A stretch of 48,923 bases of DNA from Rhizobium vallis (lineage in GTDB: Bacteria > Pseudomonadota > Alphaproteobacteria > Rhizobiales > Rhizobiaceae): positions 1 through 48,923 of the forward strand of contig NZ_ML133707.1 in assembly GCF_003985155.1 (NCBI RefSeq), given 5' to 3'. The translations under genes were made by a program, and so were the position numbers. The first letter of the stretch is position 1. Every line of letters starts with the position of its first letter. Of the stretch, positions 41,078 to 48,923 are shown piece by piece. The notes beneath the pieces are model-generated. The model was not told the origin of the DNA. It searched no databases and saw nothing but the letters and a program-made list of their open reading frames with translations.

Positions 41078-41860
41078 ATGACAGGGAATAAACCACTCGC
41101 AATGATCACGGGCGGCTCATCTGGAATAGGCTTCGAGCTTGCCAAACAATTCGCCAAGAATGGATTCGATGTCGCCATTTCAGGCTCAAGCGACAAGGTG
41201 AACGAGGCCGCCGATGCGCTACGAAGCCTTGATGCCGAAGCATATCCGTTCAAAGCGGATGCCTCGACGTACGATGGCGTCGAGAGGTTCTGGACCTTTA
41301 CGCAGGGGCTGGGGCGCCCCTTGGAAGCCGCGGCTCTGAACGTCGGTATCGGTATTGGCGGCGCCTTTGTCGATAACGATCTCGAGGATGAGCTTCGCCT
41401 GCTTGCGATCAATGTAACCGGGACCGTCCATATGGCCAAACGCGTCGTCCAACATATGGTCAAGAACGGCCGCGGCAGGATTCTCATCACCTCCTCGGTT
41501 TCGGCGACCCTGCCCACGCCATACGAAACCGTTTACGGCCCGTCGAAGGCATTCGGTTACATGTTCGCGGAATCTCTGCGCGAGGAGTTGCGCTCGACCG
41601 GGGTCACGGTGACGGCACTCCTTCCGGGCGCCACCAACAGCGACTTCCACGCGAACGCTGGAATGGGCGGTACGAAGCTCGGTGGCCAACAAAAAAACGA
41701 CAAGACGCTCGTCGCCCAGCAGGGGTTCGAGGCTCTCATGAACGGCATCGACCATATCGTCGGCGGAGATCAGGAAACCAAGCGCCAGGTGTTGGAAAAC
41801 CGGACGACCCCCGAGCCCGTCAAAGCCGCGCGGCAAGCCGAATTGACCCAACCGCAGTGA
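41078..41860 (+). CDS. Short-chain dehydrogenase/reductase
   Basis: A 260-residue SDR with TGGSSGIGFELAKQF near residue 11, Asn-Val-Gly in place of NNAG near 87, ITSSVSATLPT with the catalytic Ser and VYGPSKAFGYMF with Tyr and Lys near 150. The C-terminal part (LPGATNSDFHANAGM, KNDKTLVAQQGFEALMNGID) is typical of a subgroup found with LysR regulators. AAAGGAG lies before the ATG. The next SDR starts 11 bp after its stop. The replaced NNAG motif may alter but not abolish activity. Confidence 0.87.
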   Translation: MTGNKPLAMITGGSSGIGFELAKQFAKNGFDVAISGSSDKVNEAADALRSLDAEAYPFKADASTYDGVERFWTFTQGLGRPLEAAALNVGIGIGGAFVDNDLEDELRLLAINVTGTVHMAKRVVQHMVKNGRGRILITSSVSATLPTPYETVYGPSKAFGYMFAESLREELRSTGVTVTALLPGATNSDFHANAGMGGTKLGGQQKNDKTLVAQQGFEALMNGIDHIVGGDQETKRQVLENRTTPEPVKAARQAELTQPQ

Positions 41861-41871
41861 AGGAGCACGTC

Positions 41872-42819
41872 ATGTCACATCTGAAAAACAAGGTCGCCAT
41901 CGTCACAGGGGCTTCCTCGGGCATTGGAGCGGCGACCGCCAGAGGATTGGCGGAAAAAGGTGCGCGCGTCGTCCTTGCCGGCCGCAATGAGGAACGCCTC
42001 AGTCAGATCGTCGAAGACATCACCGGTTCGGGAGGTATTGCCAGCTACAAGGTTGCTGATGCCACGGATTTTGAGAGTACCAAGGCCCTCGTCGCGTTCG
42101 CCACAACGACGTACGGCCCGGTCGATATATTGGTCAACAATGCCGGCCTCATGCTCTTTTCCTATTGGAAGGATGCCGCCGTCGGCGATTGGAACAAGAT
42201 GATCGATACCAATCTGCGTGGCTATCTGCATGCGATCGCCGCGGTGCTGCCGTCGATGTTGGAGCGCCGGTCCGGCCGCATCCTGAATATGAGCTCTATC
42301 GCCGGCGTTCATGTCGGCGAGGCGGCAGGGGTTTACGGAGCCACGAAGTTCTTCATACGCGGTATTACCGAAAGCCTCAGGAAGGAGGTGGGCGTGGGTA
42401 GCGGGATCCAAGTGTCTATGATCAGCCCTGGCGTGATCGATACCGGCTGGGCCGACAAGGTTCATGACGAGACGGGCAGAAAGATCGCCGGAGAGCTCAA
42501 CAAGCAGGGTATTCCGCCGTCGTCGGTGGCTGAAGCCGTGGTCTATGCACTAGACCAGCCCCCGGAGATCACGATCAACGACATTTCGTCCATCCAACCC
42601 GGCAGGACTGGTAGCCCGCGTTTTCGAGAGCTCAGAACTAGAACCTCCGGGACTGTTAGACCGCCTCGCGGAACCAACCGGTGCCGTCTCTCGTGGCTGT
42701 GGACACGAAGATCTTCATTGCATGACGATCTAATCCCGGACGTTTTCGTTTTTCAGCGACCGGGCCATCTCCGCCGTCCTTCGCAGGATCCAACATGGAT
42801 CACTAGGTCAAATTTTTGA
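41872..42819 (+). CDS. Short-chain dehydrogenase/reductase with aberrant C-terminus
   Basis: TGASSGIGAATARGL near residue 13, NNAGLMLF near 89, NMSSIAG and VYGATKFF near 142 and 156 give a complete SDR core. Related proteins (as I recall) end shortly after EITINDI with a QPTRQDW-like tail, near 245 residues. Here a QPGR is followed by a shifted frame that adds about 70 unrelated, arginine-rich residues. Duplicating CAGG once near 42603 would restore Arg-Gln-Asp-Trp-stop, so a slippage loss of one copy of a 4-base repeat is likely. The core may still work. GAAGGAG marks the start at 41872, in an operon with the previous SDR. Confidence 0.82.
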   Translation: MSHLKNKVAIVTGASSGIGAATARGLAEKGARVVLAGRNEERLSQIVEDITGSGGIASYKVADATDFESTKALVAFATTTYGPVDILVNNAGLMLFSYWKDAAVGDWNKMIDTNLRGYLHAIAAVLPSMLERRSGRILNMSSIAGVHVGEAAGVYGATKFFIRGITESLRKEVGVGSGIQVSMISPGVIDTGWADKVHDETGRKIAGELNKQGIPPSSVAEAVVYALDQPPEITINDISSIQPGRTGSPRFRELRTRTSGTVRPPRGTNRCRLSWLWTRRSSLHDDLIPDVFVFQRPGHLRRPSQDPTWITRSNF

Positions 42820-42950
42820 CTGCTTCCTCGGCCATCACATACCAAATACAGGGCCAGTTAAATAAGGATTGAAGGTGCCGGCCGGCCTGAAGCAAGGTCG
42901 GCGCCGGCAAGGGCGATCTTTTTCAGTACAAGTGCGAGTATCCATAACTC

Positions 42951-43847
42951 ATGGTATCAACGCGGGCCGACCTTGAAACTTTCGTCGCGATCGCGTGCGC
43001 GGGGGGGTTCCGAAAGGCCGCCGCGCTTCGCGGCGTTTCCGGGTCTGCCCTCAGCCACTCGATCAGGGGTTTGGAGGCCCGTCTGGGCGTCCGTCTGTTT
43101 CATCGGACAAGCAGGAGCATCAGTCTCACCGCCGCCGGCGAAGTGCTGCTTGCCGAACTGGAGCCCCGTTTCCTCGGCATTCAAGCTGCGATGGATCTCC
43201 TAGACAGTTTCAGGAGCGGGCCTACGGGCAGAGTGAGAGTGACCACCCTGCGTGACGCCGCCGAGCTGCTGATCGCTCCTCGACTGCACAGTTTTCGCAA
43301 GAGCTACCCAGATGTCGAGGTCGAAGTCAGCGTCGAGGATCGCTTCATCGATATGGTCGCCGAAGGTTTTGACGCGGGCATCCGTTATGGGGGAACGGTT
43401 CCCGAGGGGATGATCGCGTCGCGTCTGACATCCGAACTCGAATGGATCGTAGTCGGTTCTCCGGCCTATCTCAACGAACGAGGGCGGCCCGCGCGGCCGG
43501 AAGATCTCTTGACGCACGAGTGCATCCGGATCCGAACCGGTACAGATCACCTCTGCAAATGGGAACTTGGCGACGGCGATCGCATGGTTTCTCTCGACGT
43601 TCCGGGACTTCTCACGCTCGGAGATTCGGAACTATCTATCCGCATGGCGGAGGAGGGAGGCGGTCTCTTTTATTGCCTGCAGGCCCGGGTCGAGGACAAA
43701 CTTGCGGCCGGTTCACTCGAAGTCGTGCTGCCGGACTGGACCTCTACCGGGCCGGGTTTTCATGCATACTACGTTTCGCATCGACAGGTGCCGTCCGCTC
43801 TCCGGACGTTTCTCGACTACCTTAAGGCGCCGGTTGCGGGCGATTGA
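42951..43847 (+). CDS. LysR-family transcriptional regulator
   Basis: The 298-residue protein has the winged helix-turn-helix at residues 5-65 (LETFVAIACAGGFRKAAALR, SHSIRGLEARLGVRLFHRTS) and the periplasmic-binding-like effector domain from about 90 (VRVTTLRDAAELLIAPRLHS, GFDAGIRYGG, WIVVGSPAYL). It belongs to the DNA-binding group near SDR and oxidoreductase genes and probably controls the SDR operons at 39.0-42.8 kb in response to a small aromatic or carbonyl compound. No repeat of its own binding site is certain upstream. It is intact; an IS lies 20 bp after the stop. Confidence 0.9.
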   Translation: MVSTRADLETFVAIACAGGFRKAAALRGVSGSALSHSIRGLEARLGVRLFHRTSRSISLTAAGEVLLAELEPRFLGIQAAMDLLDSFRSGPTGRVRVTTLRDAAELLIAPRLHSFRKSYPDVEVEVSVEDRFIDMVAEGFDAGIRYGGTVPEGMIASRLTSELEWIVVGSPAYLNERGRPARPEDLLTHECIRIRTGTDHLCKWELGDGDRMVSLDVPGLLTLGDSELSIRMAEEGGGLFYCLQARVEDKLAAGSLEVVLPDWTSTGPGFHAYYVSHRQVPSALRTFLDYLKAPVAGD

Positions 43848-43867
43848 AGTGACGGCCAGACGAGACA

Positions 43868-43878
43868 GCTTCACCAGG
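43868..43878. repeat. Target-site duplication, left copy
   Basis: GCTTCACCAGG recurs exactly at 45005-45015, on the far side of the ISAs1-type element. One base at the inner end may belong to the element, giving 10 or 11 bp. Confidence 0.7.
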
Positions 43879-45004
43879 CAGGAGAATCGCATATGGATGG
43901 TAAGGAGTTGTTTTGCTGAGGCAAATCGACTCAAGAACTCTCCGATAATTTGGAGGTACGGATGAATCGATTTGCCACCTGTTTTAAAGATCTGCCCGAC
44001 CCTCGGGGCGCAACACACGTCATCCGCTGATGTCGATCCTGTTCATTGCCATTGCCCTGATCGTTTGCGGCGCCGAAAGCTGCGCCGACATGGCCGATTC
44101 GGCGTTTCCAAAAAGAAGTGGCTCAAGACGATCGTGCCGCTGCCCTATGGCATCGCCGGCCATGGCACCTTCTCCACCGTTTTCCGCTGCCTCAATCAGG
44201 TTGCCTTCGAAGCCGCTTTACCGAAGCCTTTGCAAAGGGCATGGAAGGCGTGGTGGCGGTCGACGGCAAGGCGGTACGAGGCGACGCCGCTGCCCCTCGT
44301 CAAGGTCTGGGCTGCCGGTTGCGGCCTGGTCATCGGCCAACAGACCGCGCCGGGCCGCAACGAGGTCCAAGGGGCGCTCGATGCGCTTGCGCTTTTGTCG
44401 CTGGAAGGTGCCATCGTCACCGCCGATGCCCTGCATTGCCGCGCCGATACCGCTCATGCCATCCTTTCCGCCGGCGGCGACTATGCCCTGGCGTTGAAGG
44501 CCAATCAGCCCGGCCTCCTGGCACAGACGATTGCTCGTCTGGACGACGTCGAGCCACTCGGCGTCCAGACCGCCGCCGAGAATGACCATGACCGCTGCGA
44601 AAGACGCCGTGCCTGCATCGTCGCCGTCAATGACATCGACTTCCCCGGCCTGCAGGCCATCGGCTCCGTCGAGGCCACAAGCCGTCATGCCGATGGCCGT
44701 CTGACCAGCCATGTCCGCTACTTCCTGCTCTCCACCGTCATGTCGGCTGCCGCCCTGATCGAGGTAACCAGAACTCATTGGCAGATCGAAAACAAACTGC
44801 ACTGGGTGCTCGACGTCCAGTTCCGCGAGGATGCCGCCAGAAACCGTAAGGATCACGGACCGGCAAACATTGCTCTGTTACGAAAGATTGCCCTCAACCT
44901 CATCCGGGCCCATCCAGATAAGGCCTCCATTCGTCGAAAGATCAAGAAGGCAGGGTGGGACGATCAGTTCCTCATCTCTATCATCGCTCATATGCGATAG
45001 CCCT
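43879..45004 (+). mobile_element. ISAs1-family insertion sequence, about 1.13 kb
   Basis: The element lies between two copies of GCTTCACCAGG. Its ends carry an imperfect inverted repeat: CAGGAGAATCGCATATG at the left and the complement of CATATGCGATAGCCCTG at the right, 14 of 17 positions equal. It contains one damaged transposase gene. The intact duplication indicates a single insertion downstream of the LysR gene with no later loss of the ends. Confidence 0.75.
43962..45000 (+). pseudogene. ISAs1-family DDE transposase, frameshifted N-terminal third
   Basis: From ATG 43962 (GGAGG upstream) the frame reads MNRFATCFKDLPDPRGA, then breaks. MSILFIAIALIVCGAESCAD, FGVSKKKWLKTIVPLPYGIA and TEAFAKGMEGVVAVDGKAVR appear in different frames up to about 44275. 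From about 44290 one frame is open to the end: GLVIGQQTAPGRNEVQGALD, IVTADALHCR with a catalytic Asp, and THWQIENKLHWVLDVQFRED with the catalytic Glu. Three or more lesions in the first 300 bases mean it cannot transpose by itself. Confidence 0.85.
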
Positions 45005-45015
45005 GCTTCACCAGG
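45005..45015. repeat. Target-site duplication, right copy
   Basis: GCTTCACCAGG, identical to 43868-43878. From 45016 to 45325 I see no gene on either strand. Confidence 0.7.
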
Positions 45016-45325
45016 GGAATTTGAGTGCCGGCAGAAAGCGGTCGCTCGCAGCCAGAAAAATAATTGGCAGCAAGATCGCCTGGCATCCTTTAACATGCCG
45101 AAAGCGGAAAAAAATACGTGACAGCCTCCGATCCCTCTCTGAGCCGAGGCCATCCATGATGGTAGAGAATCCGCAAGTCTTCGGCTGTCTGACACGACCA
45201 GCCGGTACGAATGCGGTACTGCCACGGCTCTCCTCCAGGCGCCCGTTTTTGATCTCTCGATATCTAAATTTGTGCAGACGAGCAGGCAAAGCTATAACGG
45301 CAGGATCAACGAATACTGGTAGCTC

Positions 45326-45709
45326 TCAGACAATCTGGATCGATATCAACCGGGAATGCCTGCATATGTAGGGAGGATTCAAGCACGGCGTGAGGGCGAT
45401 GCAGACGGACGAGGCGGAGACGTCACGGAAACCCGAGAGCACCTGCATCACCTCGCTCGAGGTTTCCAGGCGGCCTTGTAGGAGACCCGCGGCGTAGTGC
45501 CCCGAAAACCCCACCGCGCAAATGCTGATTATGAAAGACAGTACGAAAATGATTACTCTGTAGCCGGAAACGGGACAACAGCCTGTCCATTGTGGTCGAT
45601 CCTTGTCCATAGGCGGTGAAGAAACTTCATCAATCGGGATCCGCCTCCGAGGGAAGCATCGAATCATCAATGACGACACGAAAGCTGCGCGACCGAGGTT
45701 GTCTGTCAA
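45326..45709 (-). CDS. Hypothetical protein with one membrane helix, 127 aa
   Basis: The middle carries one strong helix (YRVIIFVLSFIISICAVGFS, about residues 50-70), followed by a short soluble part (LETSSEVMQVLSGFRDVSAS) that resembles the start of a sensor's periplasmic region. Both ends look poor, so it may be a fragment of a chemoreceptor- or sensor-like protein. I do not recognise a family. 45710-45882 hold no gene. Confidence 0.3.
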   Translation of the reverse strand: MTDNLGRAAFVSSLMIRCFPRRRIPIDEVSSPPMDKDRPQWTGCCPVSGYRVIIFVLSFIISICAVGFSGHYAAGLLQGRLETSSEVMQVLSGFRDVSASSVCIALTPCLNPPYICRHSRLISIQIV

Positions 45710-45882
45710 CAGATTGTCTGATAAAGCTTGCTAATGTTCGAACTGTCTCACAAACTTGCGGAGGAATAACTCCGTAACAGAACCGGCGCTGCCGCAGCCG
45801 GCACAACTTTCACTGCTGAAATCGATTGCCGCGATGTTCCTTGTTTTCAATGGAAAGCGGTGACCGCATCTCGGCTATGTGA

Positions 45883-46032
45883 AGGCTTCGAACATGTCGT
45901 CGTCCTCGCGACGGCGGGACGCGACGCCTTGATGAACAAACGGGCGTCCTTTTTATGGATGGACGGCTCCATGGCGCCGAGATCACCAGCTTCCCCGATA
46001 TGCATCTTGAGATGTTGATCTGGGACAGGTAA
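45883..46032 (+). pseudogene. C-terminal fragment of an unidentified gene
   Basis: A frame ending at 46032 reads RRLDEQTGVLFMDGRLHGAE and ITSFPDMHLEMLIWDR. Upstream, FEHVVVLATAGRDA lies in another frame, so a lesion near 45925 breaks it. It has the feel of a conserved protein end but I cannot name the family. It lies 26 bp before the beta-glucosidase and was probably the gene before it in an operon. Confidence 0.35.
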
Positions 46033-46058
46033 GTATTGAGATTCAAGAAGCAGAGAAG

Positions 46059-48503
46059 ATGATTGATAAGAAAGCATTGCTCGATAATATGACCTTGGCG
46101 GAGCAGGTCTCGCTACTTTCCGGCGATACGTTCTGGTCTTTACCGCCCATCGACCGCCTAGGGATAGGGAGATTGCGCTTGACCGACGGCCCCAACGGCG
46201 CCCGCGGGGCGGGGTCTTTTGTCGGAGGTGTGACTGCAGCGGCTTTCCCGGTGGGCATCGCCATCGGAGCGAGTTGGAACCCGGATCTAGCCAAGGAAAT
46301 CGGCAGTGCCCTAGGTGACGAGGTTCTTTCAAAAGGTGCCCACGTCTCGTTAGCCCCCACCGTTAACATCCAGCGTAGCGTCACAAACGGCCGCAACTTT
46401 GAGTGCTTCTCTGAGGATCCGATCCTGACGGCGGAACTTGCAGTCGGCTATATCGAAGGTCTGCAGTCCACGAAAGTCGGTGCCACGATAAAACATTTCG
46501 TCGGCAACGAGTCCGAGATTGAACGTACAACCATCTCTTCAGATATCGATGAACGCACGCTGCGCGAAGTCTACCTGATACCCTTTGAGACGGCGGTGAA
46601 GCGGGCAAAGGTCTGGGCCGTGATGTCTTCGTATAACAAGCTAAACGGTACTTACACGGCGGAAAGCCATTGGCTGTTGAACGAGGTTCTGCGCGGTGAC
46701 TGGGGTTTTAACGGCGTGGTGATGTCGGACTGGTTCGGCTCGCGTTCGACCGCACCCACCGTGAATGCTGGGCTGGATCTGGAGATGCCGGGCCCGACCC
46801 GCGATCGCGGCTCCAAGCTACTGGCTGCGGTCGAAGGCGGCGAGGTTAGTGTCGAGACGATCCGCGCCTGTGTGCGCAATATCCTGACTTTGATGGAACG
46901 CACCGGCGCTATCAACGATCATCGCGAGTTTAAGGAGTACGCCATTGATCAACCGAAACATAGGGCATTGATCAGGCGCGCGGGAGCGGAAAGCGCAGTT
47001 CTGCTACAGAATGACGGGATCCTGCCATTGGCTCAGCAAGGTATGGTCGCCATCATTGGACCCAATGCCAAGGTCGCGCAGGTGATGGGAGGCGGCTCGG
47101 CGCAGTTGAACCCTCACTATGTCATCAGTCCGTGGCAGGGGCTGGTGGACGCGCTGGGTGAGGAGAATCTGTGCTACGCTCAGGGCTGCAACAATTATCG
47201 GTTTCAGCCGCTAATCGAAAACCCCACAACCTTCGAGTTTTTCCAAGGAAGGGAGCTAGCTGGCGAACCGGTGAAGGTCGTCGAGGAACCGTCGAGCCTT
47301 GGTGTATGGTTGCCCCCCGTGGCCGAGGGCTTTGTCGATCCCCTTCGCTTTTCGGCTAGAATGCGCACCATCTTCACAGCCTCGGAAGCCGGCGTCTATC
47401 GCGTCGGACTAACCTCGGCCGGGCTTGGCCGGGTCTATGTGGACGGCAGACTTGTGGTGGACGCTTGGGCTTCCTGGATACGTGGTACCACATTCTTTGA
47501 AGAAGGCTGCGAAGAGGTCGTGGGTGAAATCACGCTCGAAGCCGGCCGTACATACGAGGTCGTCGCCGAGTACGCCCGGCACGACCACGTCAACCTCTAT
47601 ATCGCCGCAATTCGGGTAGGAATAGGCAGATTTTCGGCCGAAGCGGAGATTGCCGAGGCAGCAGCCGTCGCGGCAAAGGCTGATCATGCGGTAGTCTTCG
47701 TGGGCAGAACGGGCGACTGGGATACCGAGGGCTCCGATCTTCGCGGTATTGCACTTCCCGGTCTGCAGAACCAGCTTGTTGAGGCGGTAATTGCGGCCAA
47801 TCCGAACACGATCGTCGTACTACAAACCGGTGGACCGGTGGAAATGCCCTGGCTTTCCGGTGCTCGTGCAGTACTGCAATGCTGGTATCCCGGACAGGAG
47901 GCTGGCAACGCGATCGCCGATGTGCTCCTCGGCAAGGCCGAGCCCTCGGGCCGACTGGCACAGACCTTCCCCGTGCGCTGGGCTGACAACCCCACACATA
48001 CTGAGGATGACGCGGTCTATCCAGGTAAGGACGGCCATGTGCGATATGACGAAGGTGTGTTCGTCGGTTATCGGCACTACGACCGCCACGGCATTAAGCC
48101 GCTGTTCCCGTTCGGTCATGGTCTCGGTTATTCAAGCTTTGCGATGTCGGACCTGACGGTAGGGCTACCAGACGCTGCCGGCGCGGTGACAGTGACACTG
48201 GAATTGACCAACATCAGCGAGCGGCCAGGTTCGGCAGTGGTGCAAATCTATGTCGGCGATGTTGAAGCATCTATACCCAGACCGGTTAAAGAGCTGAAAG
48301 CCTTCTCGAAAATTGCCCTGGAACCCGGTGAGAAACGAAGGTTGCGTTTCATACTTGACGCCCGAACATTTGCCTTCTTCGACACGACCGAGCGGCGTTG
48401 GCGGATAGAGGCGGGGGAATTTGCAGTGATGGCTGGGTTCTCGGCCACCGACATCCGTTTGAGTTTAACTGTCACGCAAAAGGGCGCTGTCTTGGCGCTC
48501 TGA
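46059..48503 (+). CDS. GH3 beta-glucosidase with PA14 domain
   Basis: The 814-residue enzyme is a glycoside hydrolase family 3 protein that removes terminal beta-glucosyl residues, as with cellobiose or plant glucosides. The N-terminal barrel carries RLTDGPNGARG near residue 41, the substrate-binding ATIKHFVGNESEIER near 140-155, and the nucleophile Asp in VVMSDWFGS near 224. A PA14 domain (about 380-545) lies inside the second domain, and a fibronectin-III-like domain closes it (TLELTNISERPGSAVVQIYV, from about 700). No signal peptide, so it is cytoplasmic and probably acts on imported glucosides. AGAAG lies before the ATG. It is intact. Confidence 0.93.
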   Translation: MIDKKALLDNMTLAEQVSLLSGDTFWSLPPIDRLGIGRLRLTDGPNGARGAGSFVGGVTAAAFPVGIAIGASWNPDLAKEIGSALGDEVLSKGAHVSLAPTVNIQRSVTNGRNFECFSEDPILTAELAVGYIEGLQSTKVGATIKHFVGNESEIERTTISSDIDERTLREVYLIPFETAVKRAKVWAVMSSYNKLNGTYTAESHWLLNEVLRGDWGFNGVVMSDWFGSRSTAPTVNAGLDLEMPGPTRDRGSKLLAAVEGGEVSVETIRACVRNILTLMERTGAINDHREFKEYAIDQPKHRALIRRAGAESAVLLQNDGILPLAQQGMVAIIGPNAKVAQVMGGGSAQLNPHYVISPWQGLVDALGEENLCYAQGCNNYRFQPLIENPTTFEFFQGRELAGEPVKVVEEPSSLGVWLPPVAEGFVDPLRFSARMRTIFTASEAGVYRVGLTSAGLGRVYVDGRLVVDAWASWIRGTTFFEEGCEEVVGEITLEAGRTYEVVAEYARHDHVNLYIAAIRVGIGRFSAEAEIAEAAAVAAKADHAVVFVGRTGDWDTEGSDLRGIALPGLQNQLVEAVIAANPNTIVVLQTGGPVEMPWLSGARAVLQCWYPGQEAGNAIADVLLGKAEPSGRLAQTFPVRWADNPTHTEDDAVYPGKDGHVRYDEGVFVGYRHYDRHGIKPLFPFGHGLGYSSFAMSDLTVGLPDAAGAVTVTLELTNISERPGSAVVQIYVGDVEASIPRPVKELKAFSKIALEPGEKRRLRFILDARTFAFFDTTERRWRIEAGEFAVMAGFSATDIRLSLTVTQKGAVLAL

Positions 48504-48923
48504 ATGGGCCGCAAATCAATGACCACATTGGGCAGTGGTCGAGTTCCAACGTATGCAGTTTTGGCGGTGAAGCTGGGTGAGTTGAGTGAGAGAATGCCTC
48601 AAAACCGGTACTTGGTTAATGGCATGGCGAAACACCGCCTGCGCCTCCAAAAACAGGCAATGTTTTCTGAACGATCGTAAGCGCGATTTTCCCCGCACCT
48701 TCTGCAATTGAGTGAGCTTTGGCATGAGGTGTCCACCAAAATAGGTGGACACCAAGGGATGGAAGAAGTGACCTGCCACTGAATTTTCATCCGGCGGCGA
48801 CTAGATGTGGAGCCTCAACAGGTTGTCCTGGGTAAGAGCGAGCCTAGTGATTGGTGGTTTTGAGTTTAGACTTCCGTGAGGCCTGTGCCAATTGTAGCGA
48901 TGAAGCCATCGTGGCAGTTCGGC
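48504..48923. other. No recognisable gene up to the window end
   Basis: Short minus-strand frames overlap at 48516-48790 but none shows motifs. The hairpin at 48728-48753 and the surrounding composition suggest the edge of an insertion element. Confidence 0.3.
48728..48753. repeat. 10-bp inverted repeat
   Basis: GGTGTCCACC (48728-48737) and GGTGGACACC (48744-48753) are perfect complements around AAAATA. No T-run follows. It may be an IS-end structure or an operator for a gene beyond the window. Confidence 0.5.

Noticed and set aside
1..48923. CRISPR array, rRNA or complete tRNA genes
   Set aside because: No regularly spaced repeats and no rRNA or full tRNA sequence were seen.
1..48923. nod boxes or clear sigma-54 plus NifA promoter pairs
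   Set aside because: Several partial GG-N10-GC-like strings occur, but none has the full -24/-12 form with an upstream activator site.

Overview
The window looks like accessory replicon DNA from a Rhizobium, most likely a symbiotic plasmid of Rhizobium etli or a close relative. The strongest marker is the small secreted avidin at 33713-34180, which I recognise (from memory, not by search) as rhizavidin, described from R. etli. SyrB-like regulators, FixK/FNR-type operator sites, FixK-regulon-style stress genes and many IS66, IS256 and ISAs1 remnants fit the same source.

Layout. 0-3.6 kb: a frameshifted soxR diverges, across a perfect SoxR-type box, from an SDR oxidoreductase coupled to a QueA-like gene; fragments of YedK and DnaE2, both SOS-related families, lie at its edges. 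3.7-5.9 kb: small unknown genes, an HUH-type replication/nicking protein without a normal start, and several strong hairpins. 5.9-17 kb: a defence island with an Abi-alpha-like protein, a degraded tyrosine recombinase coupled to a TIR-like effector gene, McrB and McrC, a UvrD-type helicase with a zinc ribbon, and a phospholipase-D-fold protein. 17.7-20.4 kb: two SyrB-like coiled-coil genes and a nucleotidyltransferase-fold gene behind a 29-bp palindrome.

20.5-30.4 kb is a low-oxygen/stress module in decay. Universal stress protein, three-BON-domain protein and type III polyketide synthase are intact. P-type ATPase, PNPOx-like protein, alcohol dehydrogenase, DegP-like protease, hybrid histidine kinase, phosphoketolase, CBS-BON protein and ABC transporter are frameshifted, rearranged or truncated. 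Perfect FixK/FNR sites stand before degP, the BON gene and the CBS gene. 30.4-35.96 kb: a broken molybdenum-hydroxylase operon (coxL, coxS, coxM) enclosing an intact metallo-beta-lactamase-fold hydrolase, then rhizavidin between transposon debris.

36-48.5 kb: a secreted multicopper oxidase with a small partner, a RibD-like reductase, three SDR genes and a LysR regulator, an ISAs1-type element with an 11-bp target duplication, and a GH3 beta-glucosidase. Single-base lesions are common from 20.5 to 33.3 kb but not seen in mcrBC, the helicase, the oxidase or the glucosidase, so they probably reflect real gene decay rather than uniform sequencing error. That point needs read-level confirmation.
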